Shown piece by piece: positions 51,906 to 62,494 of a DNA stretch of 64,000 bases. The stretch is from contig QUFP01000003.1 of the NCBI GenBank assembly GCA_003478935.1, positions 62,001-126,000 of the forward strand, in the 5' to 3' direction. The stretch is from Firmicutes bacterium AF25-13AC (GTDB lineage Bacteria > Bacillota > Clostridia > Lachnospirales > Lachnospiraceae). Within the stretch, counting starts at the first letter, position 1. The number at the start of each line of letters is the position of its first letter. The notes beneath the pieces were generated by a model. It saw nothing but the letters and a program-made list of their open reading frames with translations, was not told the origin of the DNA and did no database searches. A program made the position numbers and the translations under genes.

Positions 51906-52739
51906 ATGATTTATATTGGAAATCACGTTTCTTCGTCAAAGGGATATGAGGCGATGGGCAAACAGGAAGTAGCGCTTGGCGGCGATACGTTTGCATTTTT
52001 CACAAGAAATCCAAGAGGCGGAAGCGCAAAAGAGATAAAAGATGAAGATGTACAGCGTCTTCTGACCCTGATGAAAGATCACTCATTTGGTCCTCTTGTT
52101 GCACATGCACCATATACAATGAATGTTTGTGCAGCAAAGGAGGATATTCGCAAATTTTCTGTGGAGATGCTAAAAGATGATATAAGGCGTATGGAATATC
52201 TGCCAGGTGCCTTTTACAATTTTCATCCAGGCTCACATGTTGGTCAGGGAAGCGAAGCCGGCATTGAGCTTATAGCAGCGGCGTTAAATGAGTGCATAAG
52301 CAGTACACAAAGCGTAACGATTTTACTTGAGACTATGGCCGGAAAGGGAAGTGAGGTCGGAAGAAGTTTTGAGGAATTAAAAGAGATCATGGATCGTGTT
52401 TCATGTAAGGAAAAACTCGGTGTTTGTTTTGATACATGTCATGTGTGGGACGGCGGTTATGATATCGTTAATCATCTTGATGAAGTTCTTTCTGAGTTTG
52501 ACCGTCTGATCGGTCTTGACAAGCTGTGTGCTGTACATTTAAATGACAGCATGAATGATTGCGGTGCACATAAGGATCGCCATCAAAAGCTTGGTCTTGG
52601 AAAAATTGGCGAGGAAGCTTTAAGAAGAGTTGTCACTCATCCGGCGCTTCAGGGTCGTCCATTTATTCTTGAGACACCTAACGAGGATGACGGTTATGCA
52701 AGAGAGATTGCCATGGTGCGTAAGTGGCAGGAGAAATAA
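51906..52739 (+). CDS. nfo: endonuclease IV (AP endonuclease)
   Basis: 277 residues, a TIM-barrel trinuclear zinc enzyme that cuts DNA at abasic sites. Metal-binding blocks are seen in order: GNHVSSSKGYEA, VAHAPYTMN, FHPGSHVG, LLETMAGKG, VCFDTCHVWDGG, VHLNDS, DRHQKLGLGKIG and ILETPNEDDG. Length and order match Nfo. GAGTATAGAG is a weak ribosome site before ATG 51906, which lies 14 nt after the epimerase stop. Confidence 0.95.
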   Translation: MIYIGNHVSSSKGYEAMGKQEVALGGDTFAFFTRNPRGGSAKEIKDEDVQRLLTLMKDHSFGPLVAHAPYTMNVCAAKEDIRKFSVEMLKDDIRRMEYLPGAFYNFHPGSHVGQGSEAGIELIAAALNECISSTQSVTILLETMAGKGSEVGRSFEELKEIMDRVSCKEKLGVCFDTCHVWDGGYDIVNHLDEVLSEFDRLIGLDKLCAVHLNDSMNDCGAHKDRHQKLGLGKIGEEALRRVVTHPALQGRPFILETPNEDDGYAREIAMVRKWQEK

Positions 52740-52766
52740 ATTAAAAAACAGCGGGAGGAAAGCGTG

Positions 52767-54779
52767 ATGGATCATTTATTATATGGATGTGCATATTATG
52801 ATGAGTATATGCCGTATGAACGGCTTGACAAGGATCTTGCTATGATGAAAAAGGCAGGAATCAATGTAATCAGGATTGCGGAGTCGACTTGGAGCACAGA
52901 AGAGCCAGAAGACGGAGTGTTTGATTTTTCTCATGTCACAAAGGTACTAGAAGCTTGTGAACGCGAAAAAATTAATGTTATTATCGGAACACCAACATAT
53001 GCAATACCAGCTTGGATGGCAAAAAAGTATCCGGATATCATGGTGACAGATAAGAGTGGGCGACGTCCATACGGTGCGCGTCAGATTATGGACATAACAC
53101 ATCACGCTTACCGTTTCTACTGCGAGCGTATTATTCGTAAGCTGATGGAAGTGGTAAAGGACTATTCCTGCGTTATTGGATTTCAGCTTGACAATGAGAC
53201 AAAGCATTTTGGTACGAGCAGCGAAAATGTACAGCAGGCATTTGTATCATGGATTAAGAAGCAGTATCAGGGAGATATTGAGAGATTCAATCACGATTTC
53301 GGACTGGATTACTGGAGTAACAGAATTAATAGCTGGGAGCAGTTTCCAAGTGTAAGAGGTACTATAAATGGAAGCCTTGGCTGTGCATTTGAGCAGTTTC
53401 AAAGAAGTCTTGTAACGGAATTTTTGACGTGGCAAAGAAGCATTGTGCAGGAATATCTGCGCGAGGATCAGTTTGTTACTCATAATTTTGATTTTGCATG
53501 GAAGGGGCATTCTTACGGTGTTCAACCAGATGTTGACCATCCATCTGCATCGAAGGCACTTACAATAGCAGGCTGTGATATTTATCATCCATCACAGGAT
53601 GATCTGACAGGAAAGGAAATTTCCTTCTGTGGTGATATGACACGTTCACTTAAAAAGGATAATTATCTTGTAATTGAGACAGAAGCACAAGGTTTTCCAG
53701 AGTGGACACCATATCCAGGTCAGCTTAAATTACAGGCATTTTCTCATCTTGCAAGCGGATCTGACAGTGTGATGTACTGGCATTGGCATTCAATTCACAA
53801 TGCATGTGAAACATACTGGAAAGGTATTTTAAGTCATGATCTGCAGGAGAATGCAATTTATCGTGAGGTTAGCCAGATAGGAAAATCATTTGAAGCCTTA
53901 AGTGACAAATTGATTCACTTAAAGAAAACGAATCAGGTTGCTATTATGGTCAGCAATGAAGCATTAACTGCGCTTAACTGGTTCCAAATTCCTGGCGGAA
54001 AAACTTCCTATAATGATGTTGTGCGCTGGATTTATGATGCGCTTTATGAGCAGAATATAGAGTGTGATATTATCTGGACAGATGAAACTAATCTCGATGC
54101 ATATAAAGTGATTTTTGTCCCTGCATTATATAGTGCGCCAAAGGAAGTATTTGAGCGTTTATCAGCATTTGCAGCAAATGGAGGTACACTTGTTGCTACC
54201 TTTAAGACAGGCTTTACTGATGAGCATGTAAAGGTGAATTGTGACAGACAGCCGGCAGGTCTTTCTGAGTGCATGGGTGCCTGGTATGATCGTTTTACTG
54301 CACCCCAAAATGTTGATCTGTCTGGTGAAACATTTGGCGTGTCAAAGGATGAATTGCAGGTACAAGACTTTATGGAGTTAGTTGAGCCAGCTGGGGCAAA
54401 GGTACTTGCCTTTTATGATCATTATATGTGGAAGGAGTATGCCGCTGTAACTAAAAACAGTTGGGGCAAAGGTACTTGCTATTATATCGCCTGCAAGACA
54501 AGCAGTGCATACATAAAGAAATTGACTGCCAGCATTGTAAAAGAGGCAGGATTATGGGGATGGAAGCAGGAAATTGCATTCCCGGTTATTATAAAAGAGG
54601 GTATAAATCAGGAAGGAAAAAAGATTTGCTATCTGTTTAATTATTCAGGAAAGGAACAGAGCGTGAAGCTGCCAAAAGAGGCGTCAAATGTATCAAGAGT
54701 GCTCAAAGAGGAGGGCGCAGTTTTGAAAAAAGATCGTTTGACGCTTGCGCCATGGGGCTTTGTAGTAGAGGAGATTTAG
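52767..54779 (+). CDS. glycoside hydrolase family 42 beta-galactosidase
   Basis: 670 residues. The TIM barrel shows GCAYYDEYMPYERLDKDLAMMKKAGINVIRIAESTWSTEEP, the acid/base Glu in GFQLDNETKHFG (about 146) and the nucleophile Glu in YLVIETEAQGFPEWTPYPGQL (about 298); a trimerisation domain (YNDVVRWIYDALYEQNIECDIIW) and a small C-terminal beta domain follow. No signal peptide, so it acts on imported galactosides. GGGAGGA precedes ATG 52767 (GTG 52764 is in frame). Together with the aldose epimerase it points to use of galactose-containing oligosaccharides. Confidence 0.93.
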   Translation: MDHLLYGCAYYDEYMPYERLDKDLAMMKKAGINVIRIAESTWSTEEPEDGVFDFSHVTKVLEACEREKINVIIGTPTYAIPAWMAKKYPDIMVTDKSGRRPYGARQIMDITHHAYRFYCERIIRKLMEVVKDYSCVIGFQLDNETKHFGTSSENVQQAFVSWIKKQYQGDIERFNHDFGLDYWSNRINSWEQFPSVRGTINGSLGCAFEQFQRSLVTEFLTWQRSIVQEYLREDQFVTHNFDFAWKGHSYGVQPDVDHPSASKALTIAGCDIYHPSQDDLTGKEISFCGDMTRSLKKDNYLVIETEAQGFPEWTPYPGQLKLQAFSHLASGSDSVMYWHWHSIHNACETYWKGILSHDLQENAIYREVSQIGKSFEALSDKLIHLKKTNQVAIMVSNEALTALNWFQIPGGKTSYNDVVRWIYDALYEQNIECDIIWTDETNLDAYKVIFVPALYSAPKEVFERLSAFAANGGTLVATFKTGFTDEHVKVNCDRQPAGLSECMGAWYDRFTAPQNVDLSGETFGVSKDELQVQDFMELVEPAGAKVLAFYDHYMWKEYAAVTKNSWGKGTCYYIACKTSSAYIKKLTASIVKEAGLWGWKQEIAFPVIIKEGINQEGKKICYLFNYSGKEQSVKLPKEASNVSRVLKEEGAVLKKDRLTLAPWGFVVEEI

Positions 54780-54799
54780 GTAAACAGGAGGAAAACACT

Positions 54800-56167
54800 A
54801 TGAATCTTGATATGACAAAAGGCAGCCCATTAAAGCTGATTTTAAAGTTTTTAGTCCCGGTATTGTTAGGATGTTTATTTCAGCAGCTTTACAATATGGT
54901 CGATACGATTATAGTAGGAAAAGGTGTTGGATCAGATGCACTTGCTGCAGTAGGTGCAACTGGAACAATTGTATTTTTCATTCTTGGTTTTATGAATGGA
55001 TTGACGACAGGCTTTACTGTTTTGTCATCACAGCGTTATGGAGCAGGCGACTATGAAGGGCTTAGAAAGAGTGTCGGCAATGCTTTTGTGCTTGGCTTGA
55101 TTGTGACTGTTATTATGACAATTGCGAGCTTGCTTGGCATGGACTGGCTGCTTCGCATAATGCAGACGCCAGAGGATATCTTTGATATGTCAAAGGAATA
55201 TATTGTTATCATCTGTGTGGGTATTATATTTACAACATTGTATAATTTAACAGCTAGCATTTTACGTGCAGTAGGAAACAGTAAAGTTCCGCTTTATTTT
55301 CTGATTTTATCAGCACTGTTAAACGTTGTTCTTGACTTGTTCTTCATCATGGTATTGTCATGGGGCGTAGCTGGTGCTGCCATTGCAACAGTTATTTCAC
55401 AGGGTGTTTCAGGAATTTTATGTCTTGTATTTTTGCTTACAAAAGTAGATATACTAAAGCTAAAGAAGGAGCACTTTAAGCTCGATCCAATTGGTGCGAA
55501 AATTCAGTTAAATATTGGTATTCCAATGGCTCTCCAATTTTCTATCACTGCAATCGGAACTATGATTTTACAGGCAGCATTGAATTTGCTTGGCTCTACA
55601 GTAGTTGCTTCTTATACAGCAGCCTGCAAGGTAGAGCAACTTGTGACTCAGGCATTTCAGGCAATGGGCATGACAATGGCAACATACAGTGCACAAAACT
55701 GGGGCATACATTCTACTGAGCGTATAAGAAAAGGCCAGAAGACAGCAATGGTTCTTAGCTGCAGCTATGCTGTAATTATTTACTTTGTCGTTCTTGCTAT
55801 ACTTCCTTTTATGACATCACTGTTCTTTGACGGTGATCTGACCACGGTGATCGGCTATGTGCGCGAGTATATTCAAATCTGTGGACTTTGCTTTATTCCG
55901 CTTGGTATGATTTTTATTTATAGAAATGTACTTCAGGGATGTGGATATGCACTGTTTCCTACACTTGGAGGTGTCGTTGAGCTGATCAGCAGAAGTGTGT
56001 TTGCTTTCATAGCAGCAAGAGCAATGAGCTACACAGGAATCTGCGTAGCCAATGCAAGTGCATGGGTGACGGCCGGAATCTTCTTATGGATTGCGTACCT
56101 GTTCATTATGAAGGATATTCTAAAGAAGGACAAGGAAAGAGAATTGCAGAAAAAAGCAGACATTTGA
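54800..56167 (+). CDS. MATE-family multidrug/cation efflux protein
   Basis: 455 residues with 12 predicted helices. MTKGSPLKLILKFLVPVLLGCLFQQLYNMVDTIIVGKGVG is the usual MATE start in Clostridia; GFTVLSSQRYGAGD and a second repeat half from about 230 (LNIGIPMALQFSITAIGTMILQAALN) show the two-fold structure. It exports cationic compounds by sodium or proton antiport. ATG 54800 follows AGGAGG; an earlier in-frame start at 54752 would overlap the GH42 gene. Confidence 0.92.
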   Translation: MNLDMTKGSPLKLILKFLVPVLLGCLFQQLYNMVDTIIVGKGVGSDALAAVGATGTIVFFILGFMNGLTTGFTVLSSQRYGAGDYEGLRKSVGNAFVLGLIVTVIMTIASLLGMDWLLRIMQTPEDIFDMSKEYIVIICVGIIFTTLYNLTASILRAVGNSKVPLYFLILSALLNVVLDLFFIMVLSWGVAGAAIATVISQGVSGILCLVFLLTKVDILKLKKEHFKLDPIGAKIQLNIGIPMALQFSITAIGTMILQAALNLLGSTVVASYTAACKVEQLVTQAFQAMGMTMATYSAQNWGIHSTERIRKGQKTAMVLSCSYAVIIYFVVLAILPFMTSLFFDGDLTTVIGYVREYIQICGLCFIPLGMIFIYRNVLQGCGYALFPTLGGVVELISRSVFAFIAARAMSYTGICVANASAWVTAGIFLWIAYLFIMKDILKKDKERELQKKADI

Positions 56168-56222
56168 TAAACTAGGCAGTCTGCGTATGGCATTTGTAAA
56201 AGAATATAGAGAGGTTTCATAT

Positions 56223-57470
56223 ATGATAGAAACAGCACAAAAAAAAGAACGTCTGCTTTTAGTTGCGGTGAATACGGCAGAGGAGAGCAGAGTAAGAGCA
56301 TCGCTAGAGGAGCTTGCTCTTTTGGTGGATACAGCTGGCGGTGAGGCCGTCGGCTCTATCTATCAGAATCTTGATCATCCAATTTCAGCTACTTATGTTG
56401 GAAAAGGAAAGATTGAAGAGATTCGCCAGCTGGCAGCACAGTTAGACGCAGACGGTATTGTGTGTGATGATGAGCTTACACCAGCTCAGATGAAAAATCT
56501 AGAGCAGGAGCTTGGCTTTAATGTGCTTGACCGTACAATGGTAATTCTTGATATTTTTGCATCTCGCGCAAGAAGCAGTGAGGGAAAAATTCAGGTTGAG
56601 CTGGCACAGCTTCGTTACCGTGCAAATCGTCTGACAGGAATGGGTCAGTCTATGTCGAGATTAGGCGGTGGTATTGGTACAAGAGGACCAGGTGAGAGTA
56701 AGCTTGAGACAGACCGACGTTTGATTCATCAGCGTATAGGTCAGTTAAAGTCGGAGCTTGAGCAGGTAAAGCGCACAAGAGAAGTTACAAGAAAAAGAAG
56801 AAATGATACGCATATACCAGTTGCTGCAATTGTGGGATATACAAATGCTGGAAAATCAAGCTTGTTAAATAAGCTGACTGGTTCAGAGGTACTTGCAGAG
56901 GACAAGCTGTTTGCAACGCTTGATCCAACAACAAGACTGCTTAGTTTAGGCAATGACGAGCCGCTTTTAATGACGGATACAGTAGGCTTCATTGATAAGC
57001 TTCCACATCATTTGATTGATGCATTTCGAAGTACGCTTGAGGAAGCAAAGCATGCTGATCTGATTATTCATGTTGTAGACTGTTCAAATCCAGAGCATGA
57101 GACTCAGATGCAGGTTGTATACCAGACATTAAAGGAGTTAGGTGTAGAGGGGAAACCAATCTTTACTCTTATGAACAAGCAGGATTTGTTATCAGAAGAA
57201 GAAAAAGATCTTTTCGAGCGAGATATGCAGGCAGACCGCACAATTGAGATTTCAGTAAAAGATGGCATAGGTCTTGACGAGCTGCGCGAGGTGCTTCTTT
57301 CTTTTCTTAGAAATCGCAAAAAATATGTGGAGCGTCTCTATGGATACGATGAGATGGGAAAAATTCAGTTGCTTCGCAAGTATGGACAGATTGTAACAGA
57401 GGAGTACCGTGATGATGGCGTAGCTGTCACCGGATATGTTCCGAAAGAATATTATAACCAGATTCAGTAA
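56223..57470 (+). CDS. hflX: GTPase HflX
   Basis: 415 residues. The HflX N-domain includes YVGKGKIEEI, GIVCDDELTPAQMKNLE and NVLDRTMVILDIFASRA, then GGIGTRGPGESKLETDRR. The G domain has G1 GYTNAGKSSLLN, G3 DTVGFI, G4 NKQD. HflX splits stalled ribosomes under heat or antibiotic stress. ATG 56223 follows GAGAGG; ATG 56187 is less likely. It lies 20 bp before the TetM-like/NYN gene, which also acts on ribosomes by family, so the pair may be a ribosome-rescue unit (inference). Confidence 0.93.
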   Translation: MIETAQKKERLLLVAVNTAEESRVRASLEELALLVDTAGGEAVGSIYQNLDHPISATYVGKGKIEEIRQLAAQLDADGIVCDDELTPAQMKNLEQELGFNVLDRTMVILDIFASRARSSEGKIQVELAQLRYRANRLTGMGQSMSRLGGGIGTRGPGESKLETDRRLIHQRIGQLKSELEQVKRTREVTRKRRNDTHIPVAAIVGYTNAGKSSLLNKLTGSEVLAEDKLFATLDPTTRLLSLGNDEPLLMTDTVGFIDKLPHHLIDAFRSTLEEAKHADLIIHVVDCSNPEHETQMQVVYQTLKELGVEGKPIFTLMNKQDLLSEEEKDLFERDMQADRTIEISVKDGIGLDELREVLLSFLRNRKKYVERLYGYDEMGKIQLLRKYGQIVTEEYRDDGVAVTGYVPKEYYNQIQ

Positions 57471-57489
57471 ATGACCAGGAGGGCTTAAG

Positions 57490-60217
57490 ATGGAGCAAAC
57501 GGCTCAGATAAAAGAATGTGCACATACCGTTGCCGGAATTGTGGCGCACGTAGATGCAGGAAAAACAACATTGGCTGAGAGTATGCTCTACCTGACAGGA
57601 GGCACAAGAAAGCTGGGAAGAGTTGACCACAAGGATGCATTTTTAGATACGTATGAGCTTGAGAAAAACAGAGGAATTACGATTTTTTCCAAGCAGGCAG
57701 AATTAAATTTGAAAAACAGAAAGCTTACGCTTTTAGATACGCCAGGCCATGTGGATTTTTCGGCAGAGATGGAACGAACACTTCAGGTGCTTGATTATGC
57801 AATATTGGTAATTAGCGTTGCAGATGGCGTGTCTGGTCATGTGCAGACACTGTGGCGTTTGTTAAAGCAGTATAATGTTCCTGTATTTCTTTTTATTAAC
57901 AAAATGGATCAGCCGGGTGCTGATAAAGAAGAAACGCTGATGCAGCTGCAGAAACGTCTTGATGGTCGTTGCGTAGACTTTTCTGATCTTGAAAATTTCG
58001 ATGAGCGTCTGGCAGAGACAGATGAGGAATTATTGGAACAGTTTTTTGAGACTGGCAAGATTAGACTGGAACAGATAAAAAAGCAGATCAAGGATCGAAA
58101 GCTTTTTCCATGTTATTTTGGCTCAGCTTTAAAGATGCAGGGTATAACAGAATTTCTAGAAGGTTTTGAGATGTACACGACAGTACCGGTGTATGGCGAT
58201 TTGTTTGGAGCGCGTGTATTTAAGATTGCACGTGATGCACAGGGAAAACGACTGACATATTTAAAGGTGACAGGCGGTGTGCTTAAAGCAAAGCAGGTGA
58301 TTGGTGAGGAAAAGATTGATCAGATCCGTGTCTACTCAGGTGTTTCATTTACATCAGTATCAGAGGCACAGCCTGGTATGGTTTGTGCCGTAACTGGATT
58401 AAATGATACTGTGACAGGACAAGGTTTAGGCTGTGAGATTCAGGCGCAAACGCCGATTCTGGAACCTGTTCTTACATATTGTGTGTCATTTTCGCCAGAG
58501 ATTGATATTCACGAGAAATGTATAGAAGCTTTCTGTGTTAGAGGAGGAGGAGCCGCAGCTGCAGCTTGTATGGCAGGAGGAGACTTCTGAGATTCATGCG
58601 AGAGTCATGGGTGAGGTGCAGATTGAAATTTTGCAAAGCCTGATTCGTGAGCGCTTTGGCGTGGAAGCCTTTTTTACTTCTGGTTCCATTATTTACAAGG
58701 AAACTGTGGAGAATACTGTTGAGGGAATCGGTCATTTTGAGCCGCTTCGTCATTATGCAGAGGTTCACCTTTTAATAGAACCGGGAGAACCAGGTAGCGG
58801 AATGGTTTATGAGACAAACTGCAGCGAAGATTTGCTTTCAAAGAACTGGCAGCGCCTTATTATAACGCACTTAGAAGAAAAAAAACATAAGGGTGTGCTG
58901 ACAGGCTCAGAGCTGACTGATACTAAGATTACTCTTATAGCAGGCCGTGCCCACATAAAGCATACAGAGGGCGGAGATTTTAGACAGGCTACTTACCGTG
59001 CTGTCAGACAGGGTCTGATGCAGGCAAAGAGCAGACTCTTAGAGCCTGTGTACGCGTACCGTCTTGAAATTCCATCAGAATGTATTGGAAGAGCAATGAC
59101 TGATATTCAGCAGATGTGCGGTACGTTTTTGGCTCCTGAGCAGGAAGGAGAGCTAAGCATACTTTCTGGAACAGCACCAGTATCAACGATGCGGGGCTAT
59201 CAGAGAGAGGTCGTTGCCTACAGCAGAGGTCATGGTCGTCTTTTTTGTACATTAAAGGGATATGCACCGTGCCACAATGAGGAAGAAGTGGTGGAACGCA
59301 TCGGATATTTGCCGGAAGCAGATCTGTCAAATACGCCAGACTCAGTATTTTGTGCGCATGGAGCAGGCTTTGTTGTTCCATGGTATGAAGTGCCAGATTA
59401 TATGCATATTGAAGGTATGGAGCAGGAATCAGAAGAAGAGAAAATGCTTCGTGCAGCAAATGAGGCAAAACGTGCTAAGCAGGAACCGGTGCGTTCTCTT
59501 GAAGACTATGAGGCAGAGAATGAGGAGCTAAAGCAGATCTTTGAGAGAACCTATGGACCTGTAAAGGTGTATCGCCAAGATGATGAGGAGCAGTATCAAT
59601 CCTCAGCGCCAAAAGGAGCATCTACATATCGCCCAGCAAAGAAAAAGCAGCAAGAAGAGGAATATCTTCTAGTAGATGGCTATAATATTATTTTTGGCTG
59701 GCCAGAATTAAATGAGCTTTCAAAGACAGATATTGCGGCAGCTAGACTTACATTGATGGATATTTTAAGTAATTATCAGGGTTACAGCAAGTGCAAACTA
59801 ATCCTTGTGTTTGATGCCTATAAGGTGCCAGGAGGAACAGAGCATGTTGAAAAGTACCACAATATTTACATTGTGTACACAAAAGAGGCAGAGACAGCAG
59901 ATCAATATATTGAAAAAACAGTTCATGCAATGGGAAGAAAGCATCGCGTAACTGTGGCTACATCAGATGGTCTTGAGCAGGTTATCATTCTTGGACAGGG
60001 TGGTGTGCGTATGTCAGCACTTGGCTTAAAAAAGCAAATTGAAAGTGCCGGTCATGAGATTCGCGAAATGTGCACAACAAAGTCAGACAGCGGGAAAGTC
60101 TATTTGTTTCATGAGACATCTGATGATGTTAAGAAAAAGCTTGACGAGATTCGTCTGGAAAAAAATGATAAAAAAATTGATAAAAAAATTGATATTGGGA
60201 AACAAGGGGAAAAGTAA
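57490..60217 (+). CDS. TetM-like ribosomal-protection GTPase fused to an NYN/Rae1-like nuclease domain, frameshifted
   Basis: About 909 residues. G domain: G1 AHVDAGKTTLAES (about 19), G2 RGITIFSKQ, G3 [12 protein letters not shown]4 NKMDQPGAD; domains II-V follow as in EF-G/TetM (ARVMGEVQIEILQSLIRERFGVE, YRLEIPSECIGRAMTDIQ). The frame changes near 58530-58535 (AAGCTTTCTGTG); the second part starts VLEEEEPQLQLVW and runs to 60217. After the TetM-like part comes an NYN domain: EEYLLVDGYNIIFGW, LILVFDAYKVPGG, ETADQYIEKT, VTVATSDGLEQ, with the acidic residues of Rae1/YacP nucleases. The fusion suggests a ribosome-directed factor with nuclease activity. Confidence 0.85.
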
Positions 60218-60263
60218 AAAAACATTTGAAAGTGATTTCGACTGAGAGGAGAAAAATATTTCT

Positions 60264-62378
60264 ATGAAGGGAAAAAAGAAATCCTTTGCAGAGAAGATTA
60301 AAAAAGAGGGATGGATGAGGATTGATTGTCATCCGCTTGCTGTGTGGTTGGGTAGTACAATTGTAACTGTTTTGCTATTGGAATTACTCAGCAGAAAATC
60401 ATTATTTAGTCTGCTTCATTTTGTGTTTGTGACACCGCATTTGTTTTTAATGAACTTTATGCTTGTGCTTACAACATATTCGCTTATGTTTTTGACAAGA
60501 AGGTGGGGATTTGTCAGAGGACTTGTGGCGATTTTTTGGGGCGCAATAGGCGTTACAGATTTTGTTTTGCTTTTGTTTCGAACAACACCGTTTAACTGGC
60601 ATGATTTAAGCCTGATTGATTCTGCTATGCAGGTCATGAACCATTATGTATCAGGAATTGGATTTGTAGCAATCGGTGCTGTGATTGCAGCGTGTATTGT
60701 GCTTATAGTTGTGTTGTTTAAAAAGGCAGCACGTCTTGAAAAAAGGCCAAATTACAAAAAGGGTGCGGCAAGTGTAGTAACTGTGGCATTGTTAACAGTT
60801 TATTTTTGGTGTGTTGGCCGCTGGTCCGCAATTTTGCCGCGTAATTTCAGCAATATCGCGGAAGCTTATCAGACTTATGGTCTTGCCTACTGCTTTACAA
60901 ATTCATACATCAGCACTGGAATTTCAAAGCCTGATAATTACGATGCGCAAAAGGTAGAAAATATCCTAGATGAAGAGGTTGTGCCTGTAAACACTGAAGT
61001 AGAGATTGATCCAGTGGAAACTAAAGCGCCAGAGGAAGTATCTGTTCCAGAAGAGTATGAAGAAGATACAAAGGCACCAATCGAAGAATACGATGCAGGT
61101 GTCAATGTTATTTATCTTCAGTTAGAGTCATTTTTTGATATTACTGATTTGAATGATGTAACAGTAAATGAAGATCCGATTCCTAATTACCATCGCTTGT
61201 TTGATACATGCTCGTCTGGTTTTTTGAGCGTTCCATCTGTAGGTGCGGGAACAGCCAACACAGAGTTTGAGATTTTGACAGGTATGAATTTGGATTTCTT
61301 CGGCTGCGGCGAATATCCATATCAGACAGTACTTCGTGAGCAGACATGTGAGAGCCTGCCGTATTGTTATGACAACATTGGCTATACATCTCATGCAATT
61401 CATAACAATTCTGCTACATTCTATAATCGAAACATGGTATTTTCACGTCTAGGCTTTGATACCTTTACGAGCATGGAGTATATGTATAACCTGACATATA
61501 CGCCTGAAAATTGGGCAAAGGATAAAGTACTTACTACCAACATTATCGAGGCGATGGAGTCAACTGATACAAGTGACTTTATCTATACAATTTCCGTGCA
61601 GGGACATGGTGCATATCCGACAGAAGAGGTACTTAAGGATCCTCACATCAAAGTGACGTTAAAAGAAGATGATGAGGCCAGACAAAATCAGCTGACCTAC
61701 TATGCAAATCAGATTTATGAAATGGATTTGTTTGTAGCTGAGCTGACAAGACAATTAAAGGACTTTAATGAGCCGTGTATTCTTGTTATGTATGGTGATC
61801 ACCTGCCAAGTCTTGGAATTGAGGAGACTGATATGAACCAGGGAAATCTCTTCACAACAAAATATATTTTGTGGAGTAATTTCCAGATGGAAAAGCAGGA
61901 TAAAAACGTCGAGGCATACCAGCTTGGTGCATATGTAATGCAGCGAATGGGCATCAATGAGGGAATTATGTTCCGTTATCATCAGAAATATTTTAAGGAG
62001 CAGAATGCAAACGAAAGTGCATATTTAGACTCAATGGCTGTTATTGAGTATGATATGCTGTATGGTGATAAAGAGGTATTTGGAGGCGAAAATCCGTATC
62101 AGCCGAAAAATCTTAAGATGGGCATTCTTCCAATAACATTAGATCGTGTTTTATACAAAGATGGTACAATGTGGCTGTATGGAAGCAATTTTAATGAGTT
62201 TTCAATTGTAAGCATAAATGGAAAGCAGTATGAGCCTACATCACAGCACCAGAATTTGATTAAGATAGAGGATCTGAAACTTGGCGGTGATCTTGAGGTG
62301 TGCGTGGCACAGCAGGATGATTATGGCAAGACAATTCTTAGTACGACAAGAAGCTGTCGTGTTGAGGTAAATCACTAA
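60264..62378 (+). CDS. LTA synthase-family sulfatase-fold membrane protein
   Basis: 704 residues: basic start, five membrane helices up to about 190, then an extracytoplasmic sulfatase-fold domain from about 275: NVIYLQLESFFD, GAGTANTEFEILTGMN with the catalytic Thr region, HNNSATFYNRN, YTISVQGHGAYP and MYGDHLPSLG (metal-binding Asp-His). LTA synthase and its relatives polymerise or transfer glycerol phosphate on surface polymers. A C-terminal ~90-residue beta domain after the catalytic part is additional. GAGAGGAG-type ribosome site before ATG 60264. Confidence 0.88.
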   Translation: MKGKKKSFAEKIKKEGWMRIDCHPLAVWLGSTIVTVLLLELLSRKSLFSLLHFVFVTPHLFLMNFMLVLTTYSLMFLTRRWGFVRGLVAIFWGAIGVTDFVLLLFRTTPFNWHDLSLIDSAMQVMNHYVSGIGFVAIGAVIAACIVLIVVLFKKAARLEKRPNYKKGAASVVTVALLTVYFWCVGRWSAILPRNFSNIAEAYQTYGLAYCFTNSYISTGISKPDNYDAQKVENILDEEVVPVNTEVEIDPVETKAPEEVSVPEEYEEDTKAPIEEYDAGVNVIYLQLESFFDITDLNDVTVNEDPIPNYHRLFDTCSSGFLSVPSVGAGTANTEFEILTGMNLDFFGCGEYPYQTVLREQTCESLPYCYDNIGYTSHAIHNNSATFYNRNMVFSRLGFDTFTSMEYMYNLTYTPENWAKDKVLTTNIIEAMESTDTSDFIYTISVQGHGAYPTEEVLKDPHIKVTLKEDDEARQNQLTYYANQIYEMDLFVAELTRQLKDFNEPCILVMYGDHLPSLGIEETDMNQGNLFTTKYILWSNFQMEKQDKNVEAYQLGAYVMQRMGINEGIMFRYHQKYFKEQNANESAYLDSMAVIEYDMLYGDKEVFGGENPYQPKNLKMGILPITLDRVLYKDGTMWLYGSNFNEFSIVSINGKQYEPTSQHQNLIKIEDLKLGGDLEVCVAQQDDYGKTILSTTRSCRVEVNH

Positions 62379-62400
62379 TGGTATAGTTTGACGATATGGA

Positions 62401-62429
62401 TTGACGTACAGCAAAAAGTGAGATATGAT
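62401..62429 (+). promoter_or_regulatory. sigma-A-type promoter of trpS
   Basis: TTGACG (62401-62406), 17-bp spacer, TATGAT (62424-62429), 66 nt before the trpS start. I see no T-box or Trp attenuator in the leader. Confidence 0.72.
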
Positions 62430-62494
62430 TATACCAAGGTTCAAAGGTCGGCGATACGACTGGAGACAGTAACTAGGAAAGGGCAAAACAGACC

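Noticed and set aside
62379..62494. T-box or Trp attenuator in the trpS leader
   Set aside because: The leader is only about 60 nt after the promoter, with no AGGGTGGNACCGCG-like core and no terminator hairpin.
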